Shown here: one piece after another, positions 43,816 through 53,005 of the stretch
Position numbering within the stretch: position 1 is the stretch's first letter
How the letters are laid out: every line of letters begins with the position of its first letter
Assembly: GCA_013388745.1 (NCBI GenBank)
Contig: JACAER010000009.1
Span: 1 to 64,000 of the forward strand
Reading direction: 5' to 3'
DNA length: 64,000 bases
Origin: Chloroflexota bacterium
GTDB lineage: Bacteria; Chloroflexota; Anaerolineae; Aggregatilineales; Phototrophicaceae
Notes under the pieces: model-generated
Database searches by the model: none
What the model was told of the DNA's origin: nothing
The model's input: the letters and a program-made list of their open reading frames with translations, nothing else
Program-made: the position numbers and the translations under genes

Positions 43816-44895
43816 ATGCGTTGTGTTTCTATTGTAACTGCCTGTCTGCTGCTGCTGAGCGCCTGCGCGCCGGCGACCAATTCTACGCCGCTGCCGGGCG
43901 TACACGCCGAAATTATCGAAGCGCCCGCCGCAGATGTCAGCGCTGCGCCATCGGCCATCAACCCGCTGACCGGGCTGCCTGTCGCTGCGGCGGCGCTGGA
44001 ACGCCGTCCGATTGTCGTCAAAATCTCGAATGCGCCCGCGCTGGTGCGCCCGCAGGCCGGCATCGGCGCGGCGGATCTTGTTTACGAGCATTACACCGAA
44101 GGCGGGCTGACGCGCTTTTCCGCCGTGTTTTACGGCCAGTCGCCGCAGCGCGTCGGTTCGATCCGCAGCGCGCGCCTGATTGACGATCAACTCGTGCCGA
44201 TGTACAACGCGCTGCTGGCCTTTTCTGGCGCCAGCACAGGCGTCGAGCAGATTTTGTATGGCGCAGATTACGCGCCGCGCACATATAAAGGCGTGCTCTA
44301 CGGCGCGCCCTACTACTGGCGTGACGGGGGCATCGCCGCGCCGCACAACATGTTCTTGAATCTCGCGGCGCTGTGGTCGCTGGCCGCGCAGGAGGGCTTT
44401 AACGCGCGCGTTGACCTGAGCGGTATGATATTTTCGGCGACCACGCCGCCCAACAGCGGCGGCACGGTCAACAATATCGACGTGCGCTTCATCGCCACGC
44501 GCGCGCAGTGGACATACGATGCCGTCTCCGGGCTGTACCTGCGCTACAGCGATGGCCTGCCGCACGCTGACGCCAACACCGGTGCGCAGATCACGGCGGC
44601 TAACGTCGTCATTCTCTACGCCCCGCACAGCGAAACGTCCATCGTCGAAAGCGTATGGAACGATATTCCCAGCTATAGTATCGCCATTAACCTGCTAGGC
44701 GCGGGCGCTGCTGTGCTGTTCCGCGACGGTCAGCGCTACGAGTGCCGCTGGACGCGCCCGACGCGCGAATCGCGCCTGACGCTGGTCACGCCTGACGGCC
44801 AGCCGCTCGCTTTCCGTCCGGGCGTGACCTGGTTCGAGGTCGTGCGCCCGCCAGAAGCCATGATCCCCGACAGTGAATGGACACGCTGGGGCTGA
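43816..44895 (+). CDS. DUF3048 (YerB-type) lipoprotein
   Basis: A 359-residue lipoprotein: signal ending in a lipobox (LLLLSAC, Cys ~17), a short Pro-rich linker, then the DUF3048 signature: RPIVVKISNAPALVRPQAGIG, LVYEHYTEGGLTRFSAVF and GSIRSARLIDDQL. The C-terminal half with YEFTW-like RWTRPTRESRLTLVTPDGQPL follows the second DUF3048 unit (R-P-x-x-G-x-TWFEV). The biochemical role of the family is unknown; some members are implicated in cell envelope. The gene has its own promoter region. Confidence 0.88.
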   Translation: MRCVSIVTACLLLLSACAPATNSTPLPGVHAEIIEAPAADVSAAPSAINPLTGLPVAAAALERRPIVVKISNAPALVRPQAGIGAADLVYEHYTEGGLTRFSAVFYGQSPQRVGSIRSARLIDDQLVPMYNALLAFSGASTGVEQILYGADYAPRTYKGVLYGAPYYWRDGGIAAPHNMFLNLAALWSLAAQEGFNARVDLSGMIFSATTPPNSGGTVNNIDVRFIATRAQWTYDAVSGLYLRYSDGLPHADANTGAQITAANVVILYAPHSETSIVESVWNDIPSYSIAINLLGAGAAVLFRDGQRYECRWTRPTRESRLTLVTPDGQPLAFRPGVTWFEVVRPPEAMIPDSEWTRWG

Positions 44896-44990
44896 AACGG
44901 GATGAATGTCACCCGCCCGACCATGACATTTGCCGCGACTCCTTTTTGCTCCGGCGCGTAATGTGCTTTTAAGAGCAAAAAGGAGAAAAC

Positions 44991-45470
44991 ATGTCCACGC
45001 TCAACGAGTTGGTAAACGATTTTCTGGCGCAGAAACATATCGCGGTGGTTGGCCTGTCGCGCACAACCCCCAACGCCGCGAACCTGATCTACGACAAGCT
45101 GAAAAAAGGCCCGTATACGGTGTATGCCGTGAACCCGCAGACCGAGCGTATCGCGGGCGACCCGTGTTATCCCAACGTCGCCGCGCTGCCGCAGCGCCCC
45201 GATGGCGTGGTGATCGTGACGCGCCCGGACATCACCGAGCAGGTCGTGAAAGAATGCGCGGCGGCAGGCATCACGCGCGTGTGGATTCATCAGTCGCTGA
45301 TGCACGGCGCGACCAGTGTCTCGCCCACTGCCGTTGAATACTGCCGCACGCACGGCATCACCGTGATCGCCGGCGGCTGCCCGATGATGTTCGCGCAGCC
45401 GGTAGATTTTGGGCACAAATGCATGAAGTGGTTGATGGGCATCACCGGGCAGCTTCCTGTGCCGGCCTGA
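44991..45470 (+). CDS. CoA-binding domain protein
   Basis: A 159-residue CoA-binding (Rossmann-type, YccU-like) protein. The nucleotide loop is IAVVGLSRTTPNAANLIYDKLK, the second strand VYAVNPQTERIAG, and the closing motif has ITVIAGGCPMMF with a Cys. Such stand-alone domains bind CoA or acyl-CoA but have no known catalytic role. It has a good ribosome-binding site (AAAAAGGAG) and is convergent with the CheR gene. Confidence 0.9.
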   Translation: MSTLNELVNDFLAQKHIAVVGLSRTTPNAANLIYDKLKKGPYTVYAVNPQTERIAGDPCYPNVAALPQRPDGVVIVTRPDITEQVVKECAAAGITRVWIHQSLMHGATSVSPTAVEYCRTHGITVIAGGCPMMFAQPVDFGHKCMKWLMGITGQLPVPA

Positions 45471-45501
45471 CTATAGGCACAAGCTCAGAATATTGGGTGA
45501 A

Positions 45502-45521
45502 CAAGGGGCTTAAGCCCCTTG
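45502..45521. terminator. Perfect palindrome between convergent genes
   Basis: CAAGGGGCTT is followed immediately by AAGCCCCTTG (10-bp arms, no separate loop). It is placed between the convergent CoA-binding and CheR genes and may end both transcripts, although T runs are lacking. Confidence 0.5.
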
Positions 45522-45551
45522 CTCGACAGGCGGCTTAATCTTGTCGGAGGT

Positions 45552-46949
45552 CTACTTCGGCTTTTCGTCGCCCACGCGGTGGCCGATGAGCGCTTCCAGT
45601 CCCGCTGCCGTCAGATCGCTCAAATCTGAAACCGGTTCGTCTGGCGGCAGCCCTTTAACCAGCGCGCGCGCTTTTTCCCAGGTGCGGTAGGCGCGCTTGA
45701 GTTCGCCCTGCTGCGCCTGAAGATTGCCCAGCATAAACAGCGACAGCACGTGCGTCGGGCGGCAGTACAGTGCCCCTTGCAGCGTGCGTTCGGCCTCGCC
45801 TTTTTGCCCTTCCTCCATCAGCAGCATGCCGCGCAGATAATGCGCGTCGGCCAGCATCGGATCCAGCCGCAGCGCATGGTCGAGATGGGCGTGCGCTTCG
45901 GGCAGGGCGCGGCGGTTGGCGAAAATCAACGCCAGCAGCGTGTGCGCGGCGGCGTGCTGTGGATTCTGTGTCAGCAGTTCAGCCAGCAGGCGTTCGGCCT
46001 TCGCGCCCTCATCGGCGTGCATCGCCAGCACGGCATCACGATAGGTGGCCGGCGGCGGCTGCGGCGGGGCGGGGCGCAAATCCAGCGGCGGATTGTTATG
46101 CCGCTCGATGAGCGCCAGTTTGCCGGTTTTCGTTTCCGGCTTCTGATAGACCACGGTGCCGGGGAATACATGCGGACGCCAGCGGTCGCGGCGCGAGTGA
46201 ATGGCCTCCGCCTGCCCCAAAAACAGCCAGCCGCCGGGGGCCAATGCCCGGTAAAACTTGTCTTCCAGCGTTTGCGTATGTGTATCTTGCAGATAAATCA
46301 GCACATTACGGCAGAAAATGATATCGAACTGCTGCAAAGGCGGTTCGGCGAACAGGTTGGCGTGGCGGAAAGTGACGAGGGTTTGCAGCGGCGCTTTGAT
46401 CTGCCAGCTCCCCCCCTGCTCGCTGAAATGGCGCGCGCGCAGCGACGGCTCGGTGTGGCGGAATGACCAGGCGCGGTACAGCCCGCGCTGCGCCGCCTGC
46501 ACGGCTGTCGCGTTGATATCGGTGGCCACCAGCCGCAGCGTCCAGCGCGCCAGATCCGGCAAAAATTCGTAGAGCGTGATGGCGAGCGAGTAGGCTTCTT
46601 CGCCGCTGGCACAGCCCGCGCTCCAGATATTCAGTTCCGGGTGGGGCTGCGCGCGCCGTTTGAGCACCAGCGCCGGCAAAATGTGCTCGCGCAGCAGCCG
46701 AAAGTGCGCCGGATCGCGGAAAAAATAGGTTTCGCCAATCGTCAGTGTATACAGCAGGCGCTGCCAGACAGGCGTGGTTTCGCCGTTTTCGCGCAGTTGG
46801 CGCAGATAAGCGTCCAGATTACCGTTGGCGAGTCCGCGCAGCAGTGGTTCGAGTTCGTGGCGGAATTGTTGGTTGACGGCCAGGCCGGTGCGCTGTTCGA
46901 CCAGCGCGGCGATCTGGGCGACGAGCGGATGCTGTTGCGTCTGCGGCAT
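45552..46949 (-). CDS. CheR-type methyltransferase with TPR tail
   Basis: A 465-residue protein. The CheR methyltransferase part has the family signatures GETYFFRDPAHFRLL, WSAGCASGEEAYSLAI (SAM loop), LVATDINATAVQAA and FCRNVLIYLQ (residues up to ~270). After a linker come about four tetratricopeptide repeats (about 300-450: HTLLALIFANRRALPEAHAH, LDHALRLDPMLADAHYLRGM and similar). CheR-TPR fusions methylate receptors in alternative chemosensory pathways, but no receptor, CheB or CheA gene is here. Confidence 0.93.
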   Translation of the reverse strand: MPQTQQHPLVAQIAALVEQRTGLAVNQQFRHELEPLLRGLANGNLDAYLRQLRENGETTPVWQRLLYTLTIGETYFFRDPAHFRLLREHILPALVLKRRAQPHPELNIWSAGCASGEEAYSLAITLYEFLPDLARWTLRLVATDINATAVQAAQRGLYRAWSFRHTEPSLRARHFSEQGGSWQIKAPLQTLVTFRHANLFAEPPLQQFDIIFCRNVLIYLQDTHTQTLEDKFYRALAPGGWLFLGQAEAIHSRRDRWRPHVFPGTVVYQKPETKTGKLALIERHNNPPLDLRPAPPQPPPATYRDAVLAMHADEGAKAERLLAELLTQNPQHAAAHTLLALIFANRRALPEAHAHLDHALRLDPMLADAHYLRGMLLMEEGQKGEAERTLQGALYCRPTHVLSLFMLGNLQAQQGELKRAYRTWEKARALVKGLPPDEPVSDLSDLTAAGLEALIGHRVGDEKPK

Positions 46950-47113
46950 AAAAGTTGATGAGTCACCGTACTATGAATCGACCTGTCTTTCTAAAGGTAT
47001 CATATTCTTACGAAAACGCGCAAAAGATTGGCCCGGCGGCGTTGTCACAGCGGGCGCTGGCATGTTATACTCGTGCCCTGCTTCACAAACGGACATGCAT
47101 GGAGACAAACGCT

Positions 47114-47728
47114 GTGATTCGCACCTTATCGTTTTTTTGCTTGCTGTTGGCTGTCCTGCTGATTTCGGCCTGCGGCGTGGTGGTCACGCCCGAATGGGAA
47201 GCGCCGCCGACAGAAATTCTGTCTGAACCGGTGGAGGCTGTTGAAGAAGTTGCGGTTGAACCGACCGCGACGCCTGTGCCGCCCACCGCCACGCCTGAAC
47301 CCACGCTGGCGCCCACCGAAGCGCCGACGCTGGCGCCCACCAGCGCGCCCACCAGCGCGCCCACCGAAGCGCCGGCTGAGTCCGCCTCGTCCTCTGATCC
47401 AAACGTGAGTACGATGGTGCTGGTGGCAGACCCAGCCAACGGTGAAACGCTGTTTAACACCGTTAATGCGTCCGGTTATGCCTGTTCTGGCTGCCACTTA
47501 ATCAACACCGAGGCCATGTTGATCGGCCCTGGTCTGCTGGGCATTGGCGCGCGCGCCGAAACGCGCGTCGCCGGTCAGGACGCGCCGACGTATCTCTACC
47601 ATTCGATCACCAACCCCAATGAGTTCGTCGTCCAGGGTTTTTCTCCCGGCCTGATGCCGCAGAACTTCGCCCAGCTTCTCACCGAAGTCCAGATTTTCGA
47701 CCTCATCGCGTACCTGCTGACGCTCTAG
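47114..47728 (+). CDS. Cytochrome c lipoprotein
   Basis: About 204 residues from the GTG at 47114, chosen for the GGAG site; an ATG at 47099 is an alternative. A lipobox (LLISAC) follows a hydrophobic signal. A Thr/Pro/Ala linker of about 70 residues (APTSAPTSAPTEAP) places the cytochrome away from the membrane. The heme site is CSGCH (family CxxCH), the axial Met is probably in GLMPQNFAQLL, and a last helix is FDLIAYLLTL. Its C-terminal half parallels the cytochrome at 43277-43756, which suggests gene duplication. It follows the divergent CheR gene. Confidence 0.9.
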   Translation: MIRTLSFFCLLLAVLLISACGVVVTPEWEAPPTEILSEPVEAVEEVAVEPTATPVPPTATPEPTLAPTEAPTLAPTSAPTSAPTEAPAESASSSDPNVSTMVLVADPANGETLFNTVNASGYACSGCHLINTEAMLIGPGLLGIGARAETRVAGQDAPTYLYHSITNPNEFVVQGFSPGLMPQNFAQLLTEVQIFDLIAYLLTL

Positions 47729-47753
47729 CGGCAGGCGGCAGAGGCAGCAAAAC

Positions 47754-47781
47754 AGGGGTCTGGCGCGCGCCAGACCCCTTT
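47754..47781 (+). terminator. Strong intrinsic terminator after cytochrome c gene
   Basis: GGGGTCTGGCGC (47755-47766) pairs perfectly with GCGCCAGACCCC (47767-47778) followed by TTT, 25 bases after the stop. The stem extends by one A-T pair. A-rich sequence on the other side allows bidirectional use. Confidence 0.8.
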
Positions 47782-47817
47782 CGATTGGTGATCGGGACGG
47801 TGGCGCGTCCCGCCGTT

Positions 47818-48159
47818 TTATGGTTTGGGCAATTTTTCGGCGTCGACAAAATGCACTTTGGTATCGACCAGCGGCGCTTCTTCGTGCGTTGTGCGGATAT
47901 GCACGCTTGCGGCGCACGGCCCGACATGATCGCACCACCAGGCGCGCTCGTCCCAGGCCGGCCCCCAGGGGCCGTTCGCCGGGAACTGGGCGTGCCACCA
48001 GGCGGCACAGGCTTCACAGCAAAAATCGCGCTGCGGCGCGGCGTTAGGGTCGCGCTGCACAATCGGCTGCTGCTGCGGGCTGATGCGGATGTGATAGTCG
48101 GCTTCGATGACCGTCCCACAGCCATCGCAGACGATGTAAGGCACGTAGCGTGTGCTCAT
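47818..48159 (-). CDS. Small protein with probable zinc-binding cysteines
   Basis: A 113-residue protein. Cysteines occur in pairs that could bind zinc: CDGCG near residue 11 and CCEAC near 47, with additional WWCDHVGPC later. A His/Trp-rich part (AAWWHAQFPANGPWGPAWDE) lies between the second pair and the third set. It has no family signature I recognise. The start follows GGAGGAGC. It lies between the cytochrome c and the GyrB-like gene, which is also on the minus strand 112 bases upstream. Confidence 0.65.
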   Translation of the reverse strand: MSTRYVPYIVCDGCGTVIEADYHIRISPQQQPIVQRDPNAAPQRDFCCEACAAWWHAQFPANGPWGPAWDERAWWCDHVGPCAASVHIRTTHEEAPLVDTKVHFVDAEKLPKP

Positions 48160-48271
48160 GCTGCTCCTCCATCTCTGTGGCTCGCTTAACGGTTATCTTC
48201 ATTATAGGCGGGTCAGCGTGCGCGGCGCATGTGCCGTTCTTCACCCCTTTGGTGAACGAATGTGAGGGTTC

Positions 48272-49411
48272 TCATCGCCGCCACGCCAGGCATTGTTCGA
48301 CGATGCGGCGCATGGCCTGCGGGTTGCGGCGCTGCATCAGGGCCAGCATTTCCATAACAGCGCTCAACATCGTTTTCCACACTTCCTGCTGCGGCAGTGT
48401 GGGGATTTTCTGGCCGCCGCGTCGGGTGTACAGATGATACAGGCTGACGACCGCCGTGAGGCTGTAGGTCACTTCCTGAAGCGATAAGGGCGAGTCGTAG
48501 GGCGAAAGCAGACCGGTCGCGCGGGCATAGCGGGTGATCTCATACAGCAGCGCCGCCCGCAGCGCCCGCTGGTGCATCCCGCCCGTCGTGGGCTGCGTGT
48601 TGACAAACGCCAGTTCGCCGCGCCCCGCCGTATCGATGTACTGAAAGGCAAATTCGATGCGCACGATCTGCGAGGAACTGCCGACCGTCATCGCTTCGAT
48701 TTCGCCACCGCCCGTTACCACCTGATGCAGCGGTGTCTGGCCGCGATTCAAATAGCGCACGTAGCCCGCTAAGCCCTCGTCGCCCAAAAAAGTGTCGCGC
48801 AGGCCAATGCGTTCGTCGTACAGGTGCAGTTCCAGCCCGCGCACCAGGAACGCCAATTCCCGAAGCCGCCGCGTCAGCCAATCGTAGTGATAATCTCTTT
48901 GCGCGAAAATTCCAGCATCGGGGGTGAAACGCAGCAGCAGCCCGCTGCCTTCGCGCAGCTCCAGCGCGCGCCGGCGCTGCGGTCGCGTTTGCGGAAAGCC
49001 ACAGCTATAGCCCTGCCCCCACAACGCGCCATCATAGCGCGATTCGACCCACATTTCCTGTGAGAGCGCGTTCACCAGCGGCAGCCCCACCCCGTACAGC
49101 GGCGCGAGTTCGGCGGCGGCTATCGGCGGCAGGCTGCGCCGCAGCATATGCATTTCCAGCGGCGACAGGCCAACCGAGGCGATCGGGTAAGGGTCGAGGC
49201 CAGGACTGTTGTCGCTGAGGTAGACACGCCGGTTGTGCTCCAGCGCCAAACTGATGCGCGAACAGCGCCCCGCCAACGCCTGTGTCAGGGGGTAGGCCAG
49301 CGCCTCTGCCAGCAGGGCGTACAGCCCCCGCTGTTGGATGTCCGGCAGGTAGAGGTGCGGGTACTGGCGGATGTGGCGAATTAAATTGCCATGAGGGTAC
49401 GCATCAGACAC
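48272..49411 (-). CDS. GyrB-like protein without TOPRIM domain, altered ATP site
   Basis: A 379-residue protein aligning by eye with the ATPase and transducer domains of GyrB through most of its length. IRQYPHLYLP matches the N-terminal RKRPGMYIG; LLAEALAYPLTQALAG (33-48) matches the helix with the catalytic Glu, which is kept (E36), but the Mg-binding Asn is Tyr40. YLSDNSPGLD (64-73) replaces DDGRGIP, LYGVGLPLVNALS (105-117) matches GGLHGVGVSVVNALS with its first glycines lost. The transducer has RRLRELAFLVRGLELHLYDER, then FVNTQPTTGGMH. The lysine loop is GGQKI. No TOPRIM domain or active-site Asp follows; the protein ends in a helix at 379. Confidence 0.75.
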   Translation of the reverse strand: MSDAYPHGNLIRHIRQYPHLYLPDIQQRGLYALLAEALAYPLTQALAGRCSRISLALEHNRRVYLSDNSPGLDPYPIASVGLSPLEMHMLRRSLPPIAAAELAPLYGVGLPLVNALSQEMWVESRYDGALWGQGYSCGFPQTRPQRRRALELREGSGLLLRFTPDAGIFAQRDYHYDWLTRRLRELAFLVRGLELHLYDERIGLRDTFLGDEGLAGYVRYLNRGQTPLHQVVTGGGEIEAMTVGSSSQIVRIEFAFQYIDTAGRGELAFVNTQPTTGGMHQRALRAALLYEITRYARATGLLSPYDSPLSLQEVTYSLTAVVSLYHLYTRRGGQKIPTLPQQEVWKTMLSAVMEMLALMQRRNPQAMRRIVEQCLAWRR

Positions 49412-49413
49412 GT

Positions 49414-49443
49414 TTGCTGTGCCCCGCCTAACCCAGGTATAAT
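49414..49443 (+). promoter_or_regulatory. Candidate promoter upstream of the TIM-barrel gene
   Basis: TTGCTG (49414-49419), an 18-base spacer and TATAAT (49438-49443) on the plus strand, about 200 bases before the start at 49647, implying a long leader. Confidence 0.4.
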
Positions 49444-49646
49444 CGCGCTTCTAAATTCTATTTTAAGCTTATCCTAATGCAAGATGCAAATCAGCGCGGC
49501 GGCAGGCAAGTGCGCGGACGGCAGCGAGAGACAGCGCGAATACGTCTTTATATCTTCGCTAAAACCATTTTATAACCCGTCTTTTAGACTTTTTTACACC
49601 TACTTGATATAGACTGAGTGTTACGATTTGTTGGTAAGGTGTAACA

Positions 49647-50513
49647 GTGGATCAGGTGCTGCTCAGCGCTAACCGCGCGAATTTCGACCAGTGTCTCAAA
49701 CTGGCGCTGCAATACAATCTCGGTATGGAACTGATGGCCTTCGCCTTTCCGCAGGTGCTGGACAGCGAATGGCGCGAACTGCTGGCCGAGTATCAGGAAT
49801 GGCTGCGCCCGGTGCGTGGGCCGATCACGATGCACGGGCCATTCCTCGATATGGCGCCCGGCAGCCCCGACAAGCGCATCAACGAGATTTGCAAGGCGCG
49901 CTTTAAGCACGGCATCCATATCGCTTCGCAGTTAGGCGCGCAAAAAATCATCTTCCACGCCAACTTTATCGCCGCCATTCACAACACCGAATACCGCGTC
50001 GGCTGGCATCAGCGTAATCTGGGCTTCTGGCGCGAAATGGCCGATTATGCCGCCGAGCATCAAATCGTGATCGCCATCGAAAATATGTGGGAATTCGACC
50101 CCTACATCATCGGCGACCTGCTGGCGGAAATCGATCACCCGCATCTGCGCGCCTGCATCGACATCGGCCACGCGCACCTGTTTTCGATCCAGCAAGACCC
50201 CGATCTGACGTTTGAAGATTGGATACGGATGCTGGAGCCGTTTCTGGTGCATCTGCACATGAACAATAACGATGGCAAACTGGACGTACATCGCGGCCTG
50301 CCGGACGGCGTGCTGAATTACACGGAACTGCTGCGGCGCATCCGCCAACTGCGCCAGCAGCCGACGATGACGCTGGAAATGGATCATGTCGAGGACATGC
50401 GCATCAGCCTGTCGTACTTTAATCTGAGCACGCCGACGGGACATCTGCGCCAGCGCATGTTCGCCGGCTATAACGACACGCTCAACGGCGACGACGCCGG
50501 CGGGCGGAGATAA
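49647..50513 (+). CDS. Sugar phosphate isomerase/epimerase-like TIM barrel
   Basis: A 288-residue AP-endonuclease-2/xylose-isomerase-like TIM barrel. Metal-ligand candidates: ITMHGPFLDM (His), IIFHANF (His), IAIENMWEFD (Glu), ACIDIGHAHLF (Asp, His), VHLHMNNNDGKLDVH (His, Asp) and TLEMDH (Glu). The pattern is that of sugar isomerases/epimerases of the IolE/IolI type. The start is GTG at 49647 with AAGGTG upstream. Its substrate cannot be inferred. It is not close to other sugar genes. Confidence 0.85.
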   Translation: MDQVLLSANRANFDQCLKLALQYNLGMELMAFAFPQVLDSEWRELLAEYQEWLRPVRGPITMHGPFLDMAPGSPDKRINEICKARFKHGIHIASQLGAQKIIFHANFIAAIHNTEYRVGWHQRNLGFWREMADYAAEHQIVIAIENMWEFDPYIIGDLLAEIDHPHLRACIDIGHAHLFSIQQDPDLTFEDWIRMLEPFLVHLHMNNNDGKLDVHRGLPDGVLNYTELLRRIRQLRQQPTMTLEMDHVEDMRISLSYFNLSTPTGHLRQRMFAGYNDTLNGDDAGGRR

Positions 50514-50641
50514 CGACGAAACGCGGCGGCGCGTCCATTGATGTCAAGTATTCCTTTATAAGTGTGTTTTAGAGCCACGACCTCAATAGGATTGATGATA
50601 AAGCTGTAAGGATCGTCGGCAGCAAGTAACTCGCCAGATGA

Positions 50642-50681
50642 AAGAATCAAACAGGGCGCGTCCGCTGTGGACACGCCCTGT
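50642..50681 (-). terminator. Terminator of groESL
   Basis: On the minus strand ACAGGGCGTGTCC pairs with GGACGCGCCCTGT (13-bp stem with one mismatch, five-base loop), then TTTGATTCTTTC. It lies about 50 bases beyond the groEL stop. Confidence 0.75.
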
Positions 50682-50727
50682 AGTCTGCGTTCTCAGTGCT
50701 TACGCAGCACGCGCTTGTGCCTGCGCT

Positions 50728-52371
<1,644 letters not shown>

Positions 52372-52461
52372 GGTATTTCTCCTGGTTTCTAGCTGCTAAC
52401 TGCTAGTCAAACTGATGGAATGAGTGAGGACACAAACTTGAAACTCGTCACGCACAACGTG

Positions 52462-52752
52462 TTACTCCAGAATGCCGAGGATGTCGGCTTCCTTCATGAT
52501 GAGGTACTTTTTGCCGTCAATTTTGACTTCCGTGCCGGCGTATTTGGCGAACAGCACTTTGTCGCCCGCCTTCACATCCATCGGAATACGTTCGCCGTCT
52601 TCGTCGTGGCGGCCCGCGCCCACGGCGACGACATTGCCCTGCTGCGGTTTTTCCTTGGCCGTTTCGGGCAGCACGAGCATCCCGCCGGCAATCGTTTCTT
52701 CCTGCTCAATCGGCTCGACGAGCACGCGGTCGCCCAGAGGACGAATCTTCAT
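52462..52752 (-). CDS. groES: Co-chaperonin GroES (Hsp10)
   Basis: A 96-residue co-chaperonin. The motifs are [17 protein letters not shown], the mobile loop [17 protein letters not shown], and the closing [18 protein letters not shown]. It caps GroEL during folding. A GGAGGTT site precedes the ATG at 52752, and the CIRCE operator and promoter lie just upstream, making groES-groEL one heat-inducible unit. Confidence 0.97.
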   Translation of the reverse strand: MKIRPLGDRVLVEPIEQEETIAGGMLVLPETAKEKPQQGNVVAVGAGRHDEDGERIPMDVKAGDKVLFAKYAGTEVKIDGKKYLIMKEADILGILE

Positions 52753-52788
52753 GGTTTAACCTCCACAAGCGTGTTTTAAACAACTGGT

Positions 52789-52815
52789 TTAGCACTCAGA
52801 GCAATAGAGTGCTAA
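52789..52815 (-). promoter_or_regulatory. CIRCE operator (HrcA site)
   Basis: TTAGCACTC (52789-52797), nine bases, GAGTGCTAA (52807-52815): a perfect match to the known HrcA operator. It lies downstream of the groES promoter -10, in the 5' leader, so HrcA bound there would block transcription until heat stress. Confidence 0.97.
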
Positions 52816-52828
52816 TTCACTGCCTCTC

Positions 52829-52857
52829 AGTGTAGCAAAGGTTGGCGCGGCGGTCAA
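52829..52857 (-). promoter_or_regulatory. Promoter of groESL
   Basis: Minus-strand TTGACC (52852-52857), a 17-base spacer and TACACT (52829-52834), just upstream of the perfect CIRCE. The start of transcription would fall near 52822, so the operator covers the early transcript. Confidence 0.75.
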
Positions 52858-52863
52858 GAATTT

Positions 52864-52890
52864 CTAGCAAACTTCTTATACGAGTGCTAA
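52864..52890 (-). promoter_or_regulatory. Second, imperfect CIRCE-like site
   Basis: GAGTGCTAA (52882-52890) is perfect, and the other arm CTAGCAAAC (52864-52872), at the correct nine-base spacing, matches six of nine bases of TTAGCACTC. It lies between the groESL promoter and glnA. Confidence 0.5.
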
Positions 52891-53005
52891 AAAGAACGGC
52901 GATCAGTTGTCCGTGATGCGCAAAGACAATTTGTGTCCGCTTTTGCCAAAAGGCGGTATCATCAGAAATGCTGTATCCGCTTGTTTTACCAAAGGTTTTC
53001 CCCTT

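Noticed and set aside
45502..45521. Attachment site for a mobile element
   Set aside because: A perfect palindrome between convergent genes with no integrase or second copy nearby is better explained as a transcript-end hairpin.
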